64,000 bases of DNA from Variovorax beijingensis (GTDB lineage Bacteria; Pseudomonadota; Gammaproteobacteria; Burkholderiales; Burkholderiaceae_C), in NCBI RefSeq assembly GCF_007828835.1, contig NZ_VIVL01000001.1, positions 62,001 to 126,000 of the forward strand. The letters are read 5' to 3'. Of this stretch, positions 56,755-64,000 are shown one piece after another. The notes below the pieces were generated by a model. The model ran no database searches. It saw only the letters and a list, made by a program, of their open reading frames with translations, and was not told the DNA's origin. Both the position numbers and the translations under genes were made by a program. The first letter of the stretch is position 1. The number at the start of each line of letters is the position of its first letter.

Positions 56755-57638
56755 ATACCAAGACGCTCATCACCTGCGCCGTCACGGGCAACCTCGTGAA
56801 GCCCGAGCAGACGCCGCACCTGCCGATCACGCCGGTGCAGATCGCCGACGAATGCCTGGCCGCGGCCGAGGCCGGCGCGGCGCAGGTGCACATCCACGTG
56901 CGCCATCCCGAGACCGGCAAGCCGTCGATGGAGATCGAGCTCTACCGCGAGGTGGTCGACCGCATCCGCCGCGGCAACCGCGAGCTGGTCGTCAACCTCA
57001 CGACCGGCCCGGGCGGGCGCTTCATTCCGAGCGAGGACGATCCGAAGATCGCCGCGCCCGGCACCACGCTGCTGCCGCCCGAGAAGCGCGTGGAGCACAT
57101 CGCGCTCATCAAGCCCGACGTGTGCTCGCTCGATCTCAACACCATGAACTCGGGCCCCGATGTGGTGATGAACACACCGAGGAACGTGCGCCGCATGGCC
57201 AGGGTGATTCGCGAGGCGGGCGTGAAGCCCGAGCTGGAGATCTTCGATTCCGGCGACATCAATCTCGCGCTCGACCTGATTGCCGACGGCACGCTCGACG
57301 GCCCCGCGATGTGGACCTTCGTCCTCGGCGTGAAGTACGGCTTCGCGCCCACGCCCGAGACGCTGCTGTATGCCCGCAACATGCTGCCGCGCGGCGCGTT
57401 CTGGAGCGCCTTCGGCATCGGCCGCATGGAGTTCCCGATCGTCGCGCAGGCCTGGCTGCTGGGCGGTCATGTGCGCGTGGGCATGGAAGACAACATCTAC
57501 CTGGAGAAGGGCGTGCTGGCCGAGAGCAATGCGCAGCTGGTGGCGAAGGCGCGCGACATCCTGCTGAGCCTAGGGGGCGAGGTTGCCAATCCACGCGAGG
57601 CGCGTGCCATGCTGGGTCTGCCTGGTGCGGGGAGCTAG
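56751..57638 (+). CDS. BKACE family enzyme (beta-keto acid cleavage, DUF849)
   Basis: A 295-residue zinc enzyme of the BKACE (formerly DUF849) family, which cleaves beta-keto acids with acetyl-CoA (Kce being the type member). Metal-binding HIHVRHP is near residue 47, and ELEIFDSGDINLAL and GAFWSAFGIGRMEFP are conserved. It starts with GTG at 56751 (GTGA overlap). Family members differ in substrate, and here the beta-keto acid is probably made by the preceding dioxygenase and SDR. Confidence 0.92.
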   Translation: MNTKTLITCAVTGNLVKPEQTPHLPITPVQIADECLAAAEAGAAQVHIHVRHPETGKPSMEIELYREVVDRIRRGNRELVVNLTTGPGGRFIPSEDDPKIAAPGTTLLPPEKRVEHIALIKPDVCSLDLNTMNSGPDVVMNTPRNVRRMARVIREAGVKPELEIFDSGDINLALDLIADGTLDGPAMWTFVLGVKYGFAPTPETLLYARNMLPRGAFWSAFGIGRMEFPIVAQAWLLGGHVRVGMEDNIYLEKGVLAESNAQLVAKARDILLSLGGEVANPREARAMLGLPGAGS

Positions 57639-57688
57639 GCGATGACACCTTGCTTTTTTGTTTGTCGTCGCGTTGGGTTCGAGGCCGG

Positions 57689-57967
57689 TTGTTCAGGGCG
57701 CGATCCCGCCGACGGGGTACCTTGCTCCGCGAATGTCCTCCGGCCTTCGGCCTCCCCCTTTATTTCGCTGCGCAAGGCACCCCATCGACGTGATCGTTGG
57801 GCAGGGCGGTCGTTGATCGGCCAGCACAAGCGCTGCGCCCATCGTGCACAGGGCATCGGGTGCTCCCCGCAGCGAAATAAAGGAGGAGGCCGCAGGCCGG
57901 GGGACATTCGCGGAGGGGAGTACCCGGTGGCCTGTGCACGCGCCCCGAACAACCGCGCCCTGAACAA
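57689..57967. repeat. 279-bp inverted-repeat element
   Basis: Outer arms of 14 bases are exact inverted copies (TTGTTCAGGGCGCG at 57689 and CGCGCCCTGAACAA at 57954). Inner arms of about 70 bases (57713-57784 and 57860-57925) match imperfectly and contain CCGCGAATGTCC and TTTATTTCGCTGCG on both sides. A second copy of the outer right unit makes a 15-base tandem pair at 57939-57968. About 75 bases lie in the middle. The whole fills the 57,639-57,994 gap and looks like a REPIN-type or miniature non-autonomous element. Several frames are open by chance, but I see no gene. Confidence 0.72.
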
Positions 57968-57994
57968 CAGCACATCCAAACAACACACGCACCC

Positions 57995-58996
57995 ATGAGC
58001 ATCGCCGCAATGCACACCACCTCCCGCGCACTGCGCGTGAACGAAAAGGCCGCCAACCTCGACGCGCTGCAGATCCAGGCCGCGCCGCAGCCGGAACCCA
58101 CAGCCCCCCCCGGCCACGCCGTGGTGCAAGTCGCCGCCGCCGCGGTCAACCCGAGTGATGTGAAGGCCGCGCTGGGCCTCATGCCGCAAGCCGTCTGGCC
58201 GCGCACCCCCGGCCGCGACTTCGCGGGCACCGTGGTCAGCGGTCCGGCCGAATGGATCGGCCGCGAGGTCTATGGCTCGGGCGGCGACATCGGCATCACG
58301 CGCGACGGCTCGCATGCACGCTATCTCGTGCTGCCCGAGGCCGCGCTGCGTGCCAAGCCCCAGGGCATCTCGATGGACGAGGCCGGCGCCGTGGGCGTGC
58401 CCTTTGTCACCGCGTACGAAGGCTTTCGCCGCAGCGGCATGCCGCAGGCCGGGCAGACCGTGCTGGTGCTCGGCGCCAACGGCAAGGTCGGCCAGGCGGC
58501 GGTGCAGCTCGCGTCGCAGGCCGGTGCGCGCGTGATCGCGGTGCAGCGCCGCGCCGGACCGTTCGAAGGATTCGCGTGCGGGCCGGTCGACGTGATCGAC
58601 GCGCGCCACCATGCCGACGTGGGCGCGCAGGTGCGCGAGCTCACCGGTGGGCGCGGCGCGCACATCGTCTACAACACCGTCGGCAGCGCCTACTTCGAGG
58701 CCGCCAACAAGGCCATGGCCAAGGGCGCGACGCAGATCTTCATCGCGACGCACGAGCGCGCCGTGCCCTTCGACATCTTCGCGTTCTACCGCGGCATGCA
58801 CACCTTCGTGGGCATCGACTCGCTCGCGATGGACTGCGTGGCCTCCACCGCCCAGCTCGACGCGATGCGCGAAGGCTTCGAGCGCGGCACGCTCAAGCCC
58901 TTTCCCGTGGCGCGGCACTTCACGCTCGACGAAGCCATGGACGCCTACCGGCTCGTGCTCTCGGGCAGCACCGACCGCGTCGTGCTGCGCCCCTGA
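57995..58996 (+). CDS. Quinone oxidoreductase-like zinc-free alcohol dehydrogenase family protein
   Basis: A 333-residue medium-chain dehydrogenase. It begins MSIAAMHTTSRALRV. The GroES-like half includes AAAVNPSDVKAALG and GRDFAGTVV, and the Rossmann half has VLVLGANGKVGQAAVQLASQ. No structural zinc cysteine cluster is visible, so it belongs with NADPH:quinone reductases. It reduces an enone or quinone intermediate. It is separated from the first three operon genes by the inverted-repeat element, which may affect transcript flow. Confidence 0.9.
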   Translation: MSIAAMHTTSRALRVNEKAANLDALQIQAAPQPEPTAPPGHAVVQVAAAAVNPSDVKAALGLMPQAVWPRTPGRDFAGTVVSGPAEWIGREVYGSGGDIGITRDGSHARYLVLPEAALRAKPQGISMDEAGAVGVPFVTAYEGFRRSGMPQAGQTVLVLGANGKVGQAAVQLASQAGARVIAVQRRAGPFEGFACGPVDVIDARHHADVGAQVRELTGGRGAHIVYNTVGSAYFEAANKAMAKGATQIFIATHERAVPFDIFAFYRGMHTFVGIDSLAMDCVASTAQLDAMREGFERGTLKPFPVARHFTLDEAMDAYRLVLSGSTDRVVLRP

Positions 58997-59021
58997 ATCG
59001 AACAACCCCAGGAACACCGCC

Positions 59022-59381
59022 ATGCACGTGACCCGTTTCAGCGAAGCGCCGCACTACGAGGCGCCCAATCATTTCGACATGCGCTGCCTGCGCCTGCAGG
59101 GCAAGGAGGCCGGGCCCTCGACGCAGATGTGGATGGGCATGAGCCAGATCCTGCCCGGCGGCCACACCGGGCTCGACGGCTCGCCGATGGAAAAGCTCTA
59201 CCTCGTGCTCGAAGGCCAGCTCCATGTGGTCGGCGAACTCGATGGCACGCACCAGGAAGAAGTGCTCGGCCCCTACGACAGCTGCCGCTTCGCGCCCGGC
59301 GAGAAGCGCCAGCTCGAGAACCGCAGCAATCGGCCGGTGCTGGTGGCGCTGGTGATGCCGAACGCACCGCCGGCCGCCTAG
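59022..59381 (+). CDS. Small cupin-domain protein
   Basis: A 119-residue single-domain cupin. The barrel motifs are visible as LPGGHTGLDGSPMEKLYLVLEG, read in parts, and FAPGEKRQLENRSNRP. Only some of the usual metal histidines are present. Such proteins act as isomerases, decarboxylases or binding proteins in aromatic pathways. It follows the quinone oxidoreductase gene by 25 bases. Confidence 0.85.
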   Translation: MHVTRFSEAPHYEAPNHFDMRCLRLQGKEAGPSTQMWMGMSQILPGGHTGLDGSPMEKLYLVLEGQLHVVGELDGTHQEEVLGPYDSCRFAPGEKRQLENRSNRPVLVALVMPNAPPAA

Positions 59382-59434
59382 GCCCTCTTCAGTCATTCAT
59401 CGCTCACCCAATTAAATCAACGGAGACAAGACGC

Positions 59435-60433
59435 ATGAAGAAGACATTCCACACCTGGAGCCGCCGGCAGGCGCTCACGATGGCCGCGGCATTCGCGGCC
59501 TGCACGCTCGGCGGCACCGGCGCACACGCGCAAGGCGCATGGCCCGGCGCGCAGCCGATCAAGCTCGTGGTTCCGTTCACCGCAGGCAGCGGCACCGACA
59601 TCGTCGCGCGGCTCGTGGCCGAGAAGCTCGGCCCCGCGCTGGGCACCAGCGTGGTGGTGGACAACAAGCCCGGCGCCGGCGGCACGCTGGGTGCAGCGAT
59701 CACGGCCAAGGCGCCGGCCGACGGCTACACGCTGCTGGTGCATTCGGCCGGGCATCTGGTGAACCCGTGGATTTACAAGGGCCTGTCGTACGACACCCTC
59801 AAGGACTTCACCGGCATCACGCCGATGGCGAGCCTGCCCAATGTGCTGGTGGCCGCGCCTTCGCACTTCGCGAACGTGTCGGACCTGGTCGCAAAGGCCA
59901 AGGCCAGGCCGGGCGGCCTCAACTATGGCTCCGCGGGCAACGGCTCGGCCACGCACATGAACGCCGAGGTGTTCCGCCTGGCGGCCGGCCTCGATGCGCA
60001 GCACGTGCCCTTCCGCGGCACGCCCGAGGCCATGACCGAGGTGATGGCCGGGCGCGTCGACTGGTTCTTCGCGCCGATGGTGTCGGCCCTGCCGCTCATC
60101 AAGAGCGGCAAGCTGCAGGCGCTGGCCGTGGGCACCGCGAAGCGCTCGCCCGCGCTGCCCGATGCGCCCACCACGGTGGAAGCCGGCGTGCCGGGTTCCG
60201 AATACCTGTTCTGGGTCGGGCTGTTCGCACCTGCGAAGACGCCGCAGCCGGTGGTGGACCGCCTGCAGGCCGAGGTCGCGAAGATCATGGCCTCGCCCGA
60301 ACTCAAGGAACGGCTCGACAAGCTCGGCGCCGAGCCCTTCACGATGCCGTCGGCGCAGTTCAACAAGTTCATTGCCGATGAAACGGCCAAGGCGCAGCAG
60401 GTGGTCAAGGCCGCCAGCATCAAGGTGGACTGA
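59435..60433 (+). CDS. Bug/TctC family solute-binding protein
   Basis: A 332-residue periplasmic binding protein. The signal peptide MKKTFHTWSRRQALTMAAAF contains a twin arginine (SRRQALTM), which may indicate Tat export. The mature start IKLVVPFTAGSGTDIVAR and GAGGTLG are family marks. It probably binds the aromatic or acid substrate of the operon. No membrane partner is encoded nearby. Confidence 0.92.
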   Translation: MKKTFHTWSRRQALTMAAAFAACTLGGTGAHAQGAWPGAQPIKLVVPFTAGSGTDIVARLVAEKLGPALGTSVVVDNKPGAGGTLGAAITAKAPADGYTLLVHSAGHLVNPWIYKGLSYDTLKDFTGITPMASLPNVLVAAPSHFANVSDLVAKAKARPGGLNYGSAGNGSATHMNAEVFRLAAGLDAQHVPFRGTPEAMTEVMAGRVDWFFAPMVSALPLIKSGKLQALAVGTAKRSPALPDAPTTVEAGVPGSEYLFWVGLFAPAKTPQPVVDRLQAEVAKIMASPELKERLDKLGAEPFTMPSAQFNKFIADETAKAQQVVKAASIKVD

Positions 60434-60435
60434 CC

Positions 60436-62109
60436 ATGCTGCGCACACTGCTCACGGCGGCCACAACCGCCGCATTGCTGCTGCCGCTCGCCGCACGGGC
60501 CCAGCCGGCCGACCTGGTCGTCACCAACGCGAAGATCGCCACGCTCGACGCGGCCTCCACCACCGCACAGGCGCTGGCCGTGCGCGACGGCCGCATCATT
60601 GCAGTCGGCAATGCCGCGCAGATGCGCGCGCTCTCGGGTCCGATCACGCGCACGGTGGATGCGGGCGGCCGCACCGTGATCCCGGGCCTGATCGACTCGC
60701 ACATGCATGCGGTTCGCGCGGCACTGAGCTACTCGACCGAGGTCAACTGGATCGGCGCCGGCAGCATCAGCGAAGCCATGGAGCGCATCCGCGCCGCGGC
60801 CGCGCGTGCGCGGCCCGGCGGCTGGCTGATCGTGGCCGGGGGCTGGACCGAGCAGCAGTTCGCCGAGCGCCGCCGCCCCACCATGGCCGAGCTGCAGGAG
60901 GCCGCGCCCAACCATCCGGTGTACGTGCAGCTGTTCTATGAAGCGGTGGTGATGACGCCCAAGGCGCTCGAAGCGCTCGGCGTTCCGGCGGGCACGCTGC
61001 CGGCCGGCATGAAACCCGCGACGGACGGGGCACCTGGCTGGATGACGGGCGACATCGTCGGCATCTCGGCCCTGTTCGACAAGCTGCCCAAGCCGACCTA
61101 CGAGGACAACCTGGCCGGCACGCGCGCCTTCTTCCGCGAGCTGAACCGCCTGGGCGTCACCGGCCTGGTGGATCCGGGCGGCTTCAGCATCGCGCCTTCG
61201 CAGTATGCGGCGCTGTTCGAGCTGTGGCGCGAGAAGGCGCTGACGCTGCGCGTGGCCTACAGCGTGTTCGCGCAGAAGCCCGGCGCCGAACTGCAGGAGT
61301 TCCGCGATCTCACGCAGATGCTGCCGATGGGCTTCGGCGACGAGATGCTCAAGTTCAACGGCCTCGGCGAACGCGTGACGCTCGCGATGTACAACAACAA
61401 TTTTCCCGACGCGGCCGCGAAGGAGAAGTTCTACGAGCTCATCAAGTGGGCGGCGATGCGCAAGCTCGCGGTCACCATCCACTGGCAGGAGAACGGCTCG
61501 GTCGAGCACCTGCTCGGGCTCTACGAGAAGCTCAACGCCGAAGTGCCGATCAAGGACCTGCGCTGGTCGATCGCGCACCTGGACGACGCCTCGCCCGAAA
61601 CGCTCGCGCGCATGAAGGCGCTCGGCATCGGCTGGACCCTGCAGGATGCGATGTACTTCCAGGGCGACCGCGCACTCGCCACGCGCGGCGACGCGGCGCG
61701 CCGCATGCCGCCCATCGGCAGCGCGCTGCGCACCGGCGTGAATGTGGGTGCCGGCACCGATGCGCACCGCGTGGCTTCGTACAACCCCTTCGTCGCGCTG
61801 CAATGGATGCTCGACGGCAGGACGGTGAGCGGCAAGCCCATGCGCGGCGCCGACGAGACGCCCACGCGCGAACAGGCGCTGCGGCTCTACACGGTGGGCA
61901 GCGCGTGGTTCAGCTTCGACGAGGGCAAACGCGGAACGCTCGAAGTGGGCAAGCTCGCGGACTTCGCGATCCTCGACCAGGACTTCTTCTCGGTGCCGCT
62001 GGAGCGCATCGGCAAGACGGTGTCGCTGATGACGGTGGTGGGCGGACGCGTGGTGTATGCCGCGCGGCCCTTCGATGGGGCAGGCACCTCGGTGGCCGCG
62101 GCACCCTAG
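60436..62109 (+). CDS. Secreted YtcJ-like amidohydrolase
   Basis: A 557-residue metal-dependent amidohydrolase (amidohydrolase family 3, YtcJ-like). A Sec signal (MLRTLLTAATTAALLLPLAA) precedes the composite-domain start ADLVVTNAKIATLDA. The metal HxH is in LIDSHMHAV, and later residues are TIHWQENGSVEHLL, SIAHLDDASPE and GAGTDAHRVASYNP. It would act in the periplasm, perhaps releasing the compound that the Bug protein binds. It starts 2 bases after the Bug stop. Its stop overlaps that of the convergent UDG-like gene (CCTAGG). Confidence 0.9.
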   Translation: MLRTLLTAATTAALLLPLAARAQPADLVVTNAKIATLDAASTTAQALAVRDGRIIAVGNAAQMRALSGPITRTVDAGGRTVIPGLIDSHMHAVRAALSYSTEVNWIGAGSISEAMERIRAAAARARPGGWLIVAGGWTEQQFAERRRPTMAELQEAAPNHPVYVQLFYEAVVMTPKALEALGVPAGTLPAGMKPATDGAPGWMTGDIVGISALFDKLPKPTYEDNLAGTRAFFRELNRLGVTGLVDPGGFSIAPSQYAALFELWREKALTLRVAYSVFAQKPGAELQEFRDLTQMLPMGFGDEMLKFNGLGERVTLAMYNNNFPDAAAKEKFYELIKWAAMRKLAVTIHWQENGSVEHLLGLYEKLNAEVPIKDLRWSIAHLDDASPETLARMKALGIGWTLQDAMYFQGDRALATRGDAARRMPPIGSALRTGVNVGAGTDAHRVASYNPFVALQWMLDGRTVSGKPMRGADETPTREQALRLYTVGSAWFSFDEGKRGTLEVGKLADFAILDQDFFSVPLERIGKTVSLMTVVGGRVVYAARPFDGAGTSVAAAP

Positions 62110-62687
62110 GAGGGCTTTGCGAGCGCCCGCCGCACGCGTTCGCGCAGCACCGGCAGCACCTCGCTCTCGAACCACGGGTGGTGCTTGAACCAGCCGGTGT
62201 TGCGCGGCGACGGATGCGGCAGCGGAATGAAGCGCGGCGCATAGTCCGCAAAGGCCGCGACGGTTTCGGTGACGCCGGCCTTGCGCGCCGCGCCCAGGAA
62301 GTGGCGCTGCGCGTACTGGCCGATCAAGAGCGTGAGCTCGACCCGGCTCATCTGCGCGAGCAGGCGCGCATGCCAGAGTTCGGCGCACTCGCGGCGCGGC
62401 GGCAGGTCGCCGCTGCTGCCGCGGCCCGGGTAGCAGTAGCCCATCGGCATGATCGCGATGCGCGCGGCGTCGTAGAAAACCTCTCGGTCGATGCCGAGCC
62501 AGCGGCGCAATTGCTCGCCGCTCTTGTCATCCCATGGCAGGCCGGTGGCATGCACCGTCAGGCTCGGCGCCTGGCCGACGATCAAGAGGCGCGCGCTGGC
62601 GCTGGCCTGCACCACGGGCCTCGGGCCCAGCGGCAGCTGTGCGGCGCAGGCGGTGCAGCTGCGGATTTCCGCGAGCAACACGTCCAT
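62106..62687 (-). CDS. Uracil-DNA glycosylase family protein
   Basis: A 193-residue protein of the uracil-DNA-glycosylase superfamily. The water-activating region is LIVGQAPSLTVHATGLPWDD. The late conserved segment is IPLPHPSPRNTGWF. N-terminal cysteines (CTAC) and C-terminal ones (GYCYPGRG, RRECAEL) suggest a possible iron-sulfur cluster like family 4/5, though the spacing is not exact. It probably removes uracil from DNA or is a diverged relative. The start at 62687 is 16 bases after the PEP-mutase-like gene. Confidence 0.85.
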   Translation of the reverse strand: MDVLLAEIRSCTACAAQLPLGPRPVVQASASARLLIVGQAPSLTVHATGLPWDDKSGEQLRRWLGIDREVFYDAARIAIMPMGYCYPGRGSSGDLPPRRECAELWHARLLAQMSRVELTLLIGQYAQRHFLGAARKAGVTETVAAFADYAPRFIPLPHPSPRNTGWFKHHPWFESEVLPVLRERVRRALAKPS

Positions 62688-62703
62688 GGCGCCGGCACGC
62701 GCG

Positions 62704-63534
62704 CTATTCGGAGAACCGGCCGAAGAAGCCATTGAGATCGGCCCCCGAGGCCGCGCCTTCGAAGCCGTCGAAACGCCCCTTCTCGGCCAGCGCCCGCGCG
62801 GCGCGGTCGAAGCCGCCCCAGGCCGCGCGGGCGAGCGCGCCGCCCACGCTGACGCGCCGCACGCCGAGCGCGGCAATGTCCTGCATGTTGAGCTCGCTGG
62901 GCCAGCCGATCAGCAGGTTGACCGGCTTGGGTGCCACCGCGGCCACCACCGCGGCGATCTGCTCGCGCGTGCGGATGCCCGGTGCGTAGAGGCAGTCAGC
63001 GCCGGCTTCGGCGTAGGCCTTGAGGCGGGCGATGGCGTCGTCCAGGTCGGGGCGGCCGGCGAAGAAATTCTCGGCGCGGCCCACCAGCAGCGTGTCGCCG
63101 CCGGCCGCATCGATGGCGTGGCGCGCCGCGCGCAGCCGCTCGACCGCCACGCCGATCTCGAACAGCGGATTCGCCGCATCGCCGGTCGAGTCCTCGATCG
63201 ACAGGCCCGCCACGCCGGTCTCGACGGCCAGGCGCACGCTTTCGGCCACGCCCTGCGCATCGGCCGCAAAGCCGTTCTCGAAGTCCGCATTCACCGGCAG
63301 GTCGGTGGCACTGACGATGTCGCGCAGGTGGGCCAGCATGGTGTCGCGCGATTGCCCTCCGTCGGCCAGGCCCTGCGACCACGCATGGCCCGAGCTGGTG
63401 GTGGCCAGCGCCTTGAAGCCCAGGCCCTGCAGGTAGCGCGCGCTGCCCTTGTCCCAGGGATTCGGAATGGCGAAGCATCCCTGCTGGTGGAGCGCGCGGA
63501 ACTCGGCGCGTTTCTGGGCGACGGTGCGGGTCAT
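62704..63534 (-). CDS. Isocitrate lyase/PEP mutase family protein
   Basis: A 276-residue beta-barrel enzyme of the PEP mutase/isocitrate lyase superfamily. It shows CFAIPNPWDKGSARYLQGLG, TTSSGHAWSQGLADGG and DLPVNADFENGFA, the active-site blocks, but the isocitrate lyase KKCGH cysteine is absent. Related proteins act as oxaloacetate decarboxylase or carboxyvinyl-carboxyphosphonate mutase-like enzymes. Its reaction cannot be fixed. It is divergent from the membrane protein at 63634. Confidence 0.88.
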   Translation of the reverse strand: MTRTVAQKRAEFRALHQQGCFAIPNPWDKGSARYLQGLGFKALATTSSGHAWSQGLADGGQSRDTMLAHLRDIVSATDLPVNADFENGFAADAQGVAESVRLAVETGVAGLSIEDSTGDAANPLFEIGVAVERLRAARHAIDAAGGDTLLVGRAENFFAGRPDLDDAIARLKAYAEAGADCLYAPGIRTREQIAAVVAAVAPKPVNLLIGWPSELNMQDIAALGVRRVSVGGALARAAWGGFDRAARALAEKGRFDGFEGAASGADLNGFFGRFSE

Positions 63535-63633
63535 GGAAGCCTCATCTTTCTTTCTTGCGTGCGAAGCATGGGTTTTTAACGCAACGGGGCGGACATTGCG
63601 CGGGCACAGCTTTCGGTGTTCTGATCGGGCCCC

Positions 63634-64000
63634 ATGTCCTACGTCATCCTGCTCTTCATCCATCTTCTCGCCGCCGCCTTCTGGGTCGGCGGCATGGCCA
63701 CCCTGCACTTCGCGGTGCGCCCCGCCGCGGTCGCCACGCTGGAACCGCCGCTGCGCCTGCGCACCATGGCGGCGGCGCTGCGGCGCTTCTTCGTGGGCGT
63801 GGACGCGGCCGTCACGCTGCTGTTCGCGACCGGCGTGGCGATGATCCTGTTCGCGGGCGGCTTCCGCGCGGTGCACTGGCGCATCGAGGCGATGATGGGC
63901 ATCGCCCTCGTGATGGCCGGCATCTACGTCTACATCCGCGCCTCGGTGTTCAGGGCGATGCGCCGCGCAGTGGAAGAAAGCGCGTGGCCGGTGGCGGCCG
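63634..64000 (+). CDS. CopD-like integral membrane protein (partial)
   Basis: The first 122 codons of a gene cut by the right edge. The sequence MSYVILLFIHLLAAAFWVGG matches the start of CopD/putative copper-resistance or cytochrome-like membrane proteins, with a histidine in the first span. Further spans are at FVGVDAAVTLLFATGVAMIL and IEAMMGIALVMAGIYVYI. No metal site is complete in the visible part. Confidence 0.72.
   Translation, partial: MSYVILLFIHLLAAAFWVGGMATLHFAVRPAAVATLEPPLRLRTMAAALRRFFVGVDAAVTLLFATGVAMILFAGGFRAVHWRIEAMMGIALVMAGIYVYIRASVFRAMRRAVEESAWPVAA

Noticed and set aside
57642..57998. A 118-codon open frame within the inverted-repeat element
   Set aside because: Open frames occur on both strands because of the repeat's composition. 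No ribosome-binding site or domain is seen.

Overview
The window is about 64 kb of high-GC DNA with densely packed genes. It looks like a Variovorax-type member of the Comamonadaceae (Betaproteobacteria). The grounds are many Bug/TctC solute-binding proteins, a stand-alone homocysteine-methyltransferase module of MetH, a GTP-type PEP carboxykinase, many LysR regulators, and inverted-repeat intergenic elements of a kind common in that group. The genus call is inference from gene content. I see no rRNA, tRNA, CRISPR array, insertion sequence or prophage.

Region 1 (1-17,773, minus strand) holds a truncated secreted protein, the MetH N-terminal module, and then a large histidine-utilisation (hut) region. 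Reading in the direction of transcription: a NitT/TauT-like ABC transporter (17,480-14,865), hutC, hutH, hutU, an ornithine-cyclodeaminase-like gene, two solute-binding proteins, an IclR regulator, an amino-acid ABC binding protein and permease, hutD, hutI, hutF and hutG. HutF plus HutG define the five-step route that goes through N-formylglutamate. Three HutC-like palindromes lie in front of hutH and the transporter.

Region 2 (17,774-31,497) has recQ, a lipoprotein nucleoside hydrolase behind a 22-bp LacI-type palindrome, an S41 protease lipoprotein, a double-AAA ATPase, threonine dehydratase, a 50-codon membrane peptide and pckG with its terminator. It ends in a small LysR locus marked by two copies of a TAGGG/CCCTA palindrome. 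Region 3 (31,505-42,866) is mixed: a PLD-family lipoprotein, an SpmA/SpmB-like fusion, an SdsA-type alkylsulfatase with a divergent LysR, flavin reductase, a BON protein, a DMT exporter, glutaminase, an epimerase-like protein with a divergent LysR, and a conserved hypothetical.

Region 4 (42,867-50,970) is an amide-utilisation operon: leader RNA, amiE, an NCS1 permease, an alpha/beta hydrolase, a NorQ/CbbQ-like AAA protein, a NorD-like VWA protein, amiC and amiR. AmiR has an ANTAR RNA-binding domain. The leader contains two hexaloop hairpins, and the second shares its 3' arm with an intrinsic terminator, which is the layout expected for AmiR antitermination. The AAA/VWA pair sits where Pseudomonas has amiB. 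This is the most interesting part of the window.

Region 5 (51,045-64,000) has a LysR, a DUF1127 protein and a large hypothetical, then a LacI-controlled catabolic operon: intradiol dioxygenase, SDR, BKACE-type cleavage enzyme, quinone oxidoreductase, cupin, Bug protein and a secreted amidohydrolase. That operon carries a 279-bp inverted-repeat element between its third and fourth genes. A uracil-DNA-glycosylase-like gene, a PEP-mutase-family gene and a partial membrane protein end the window.
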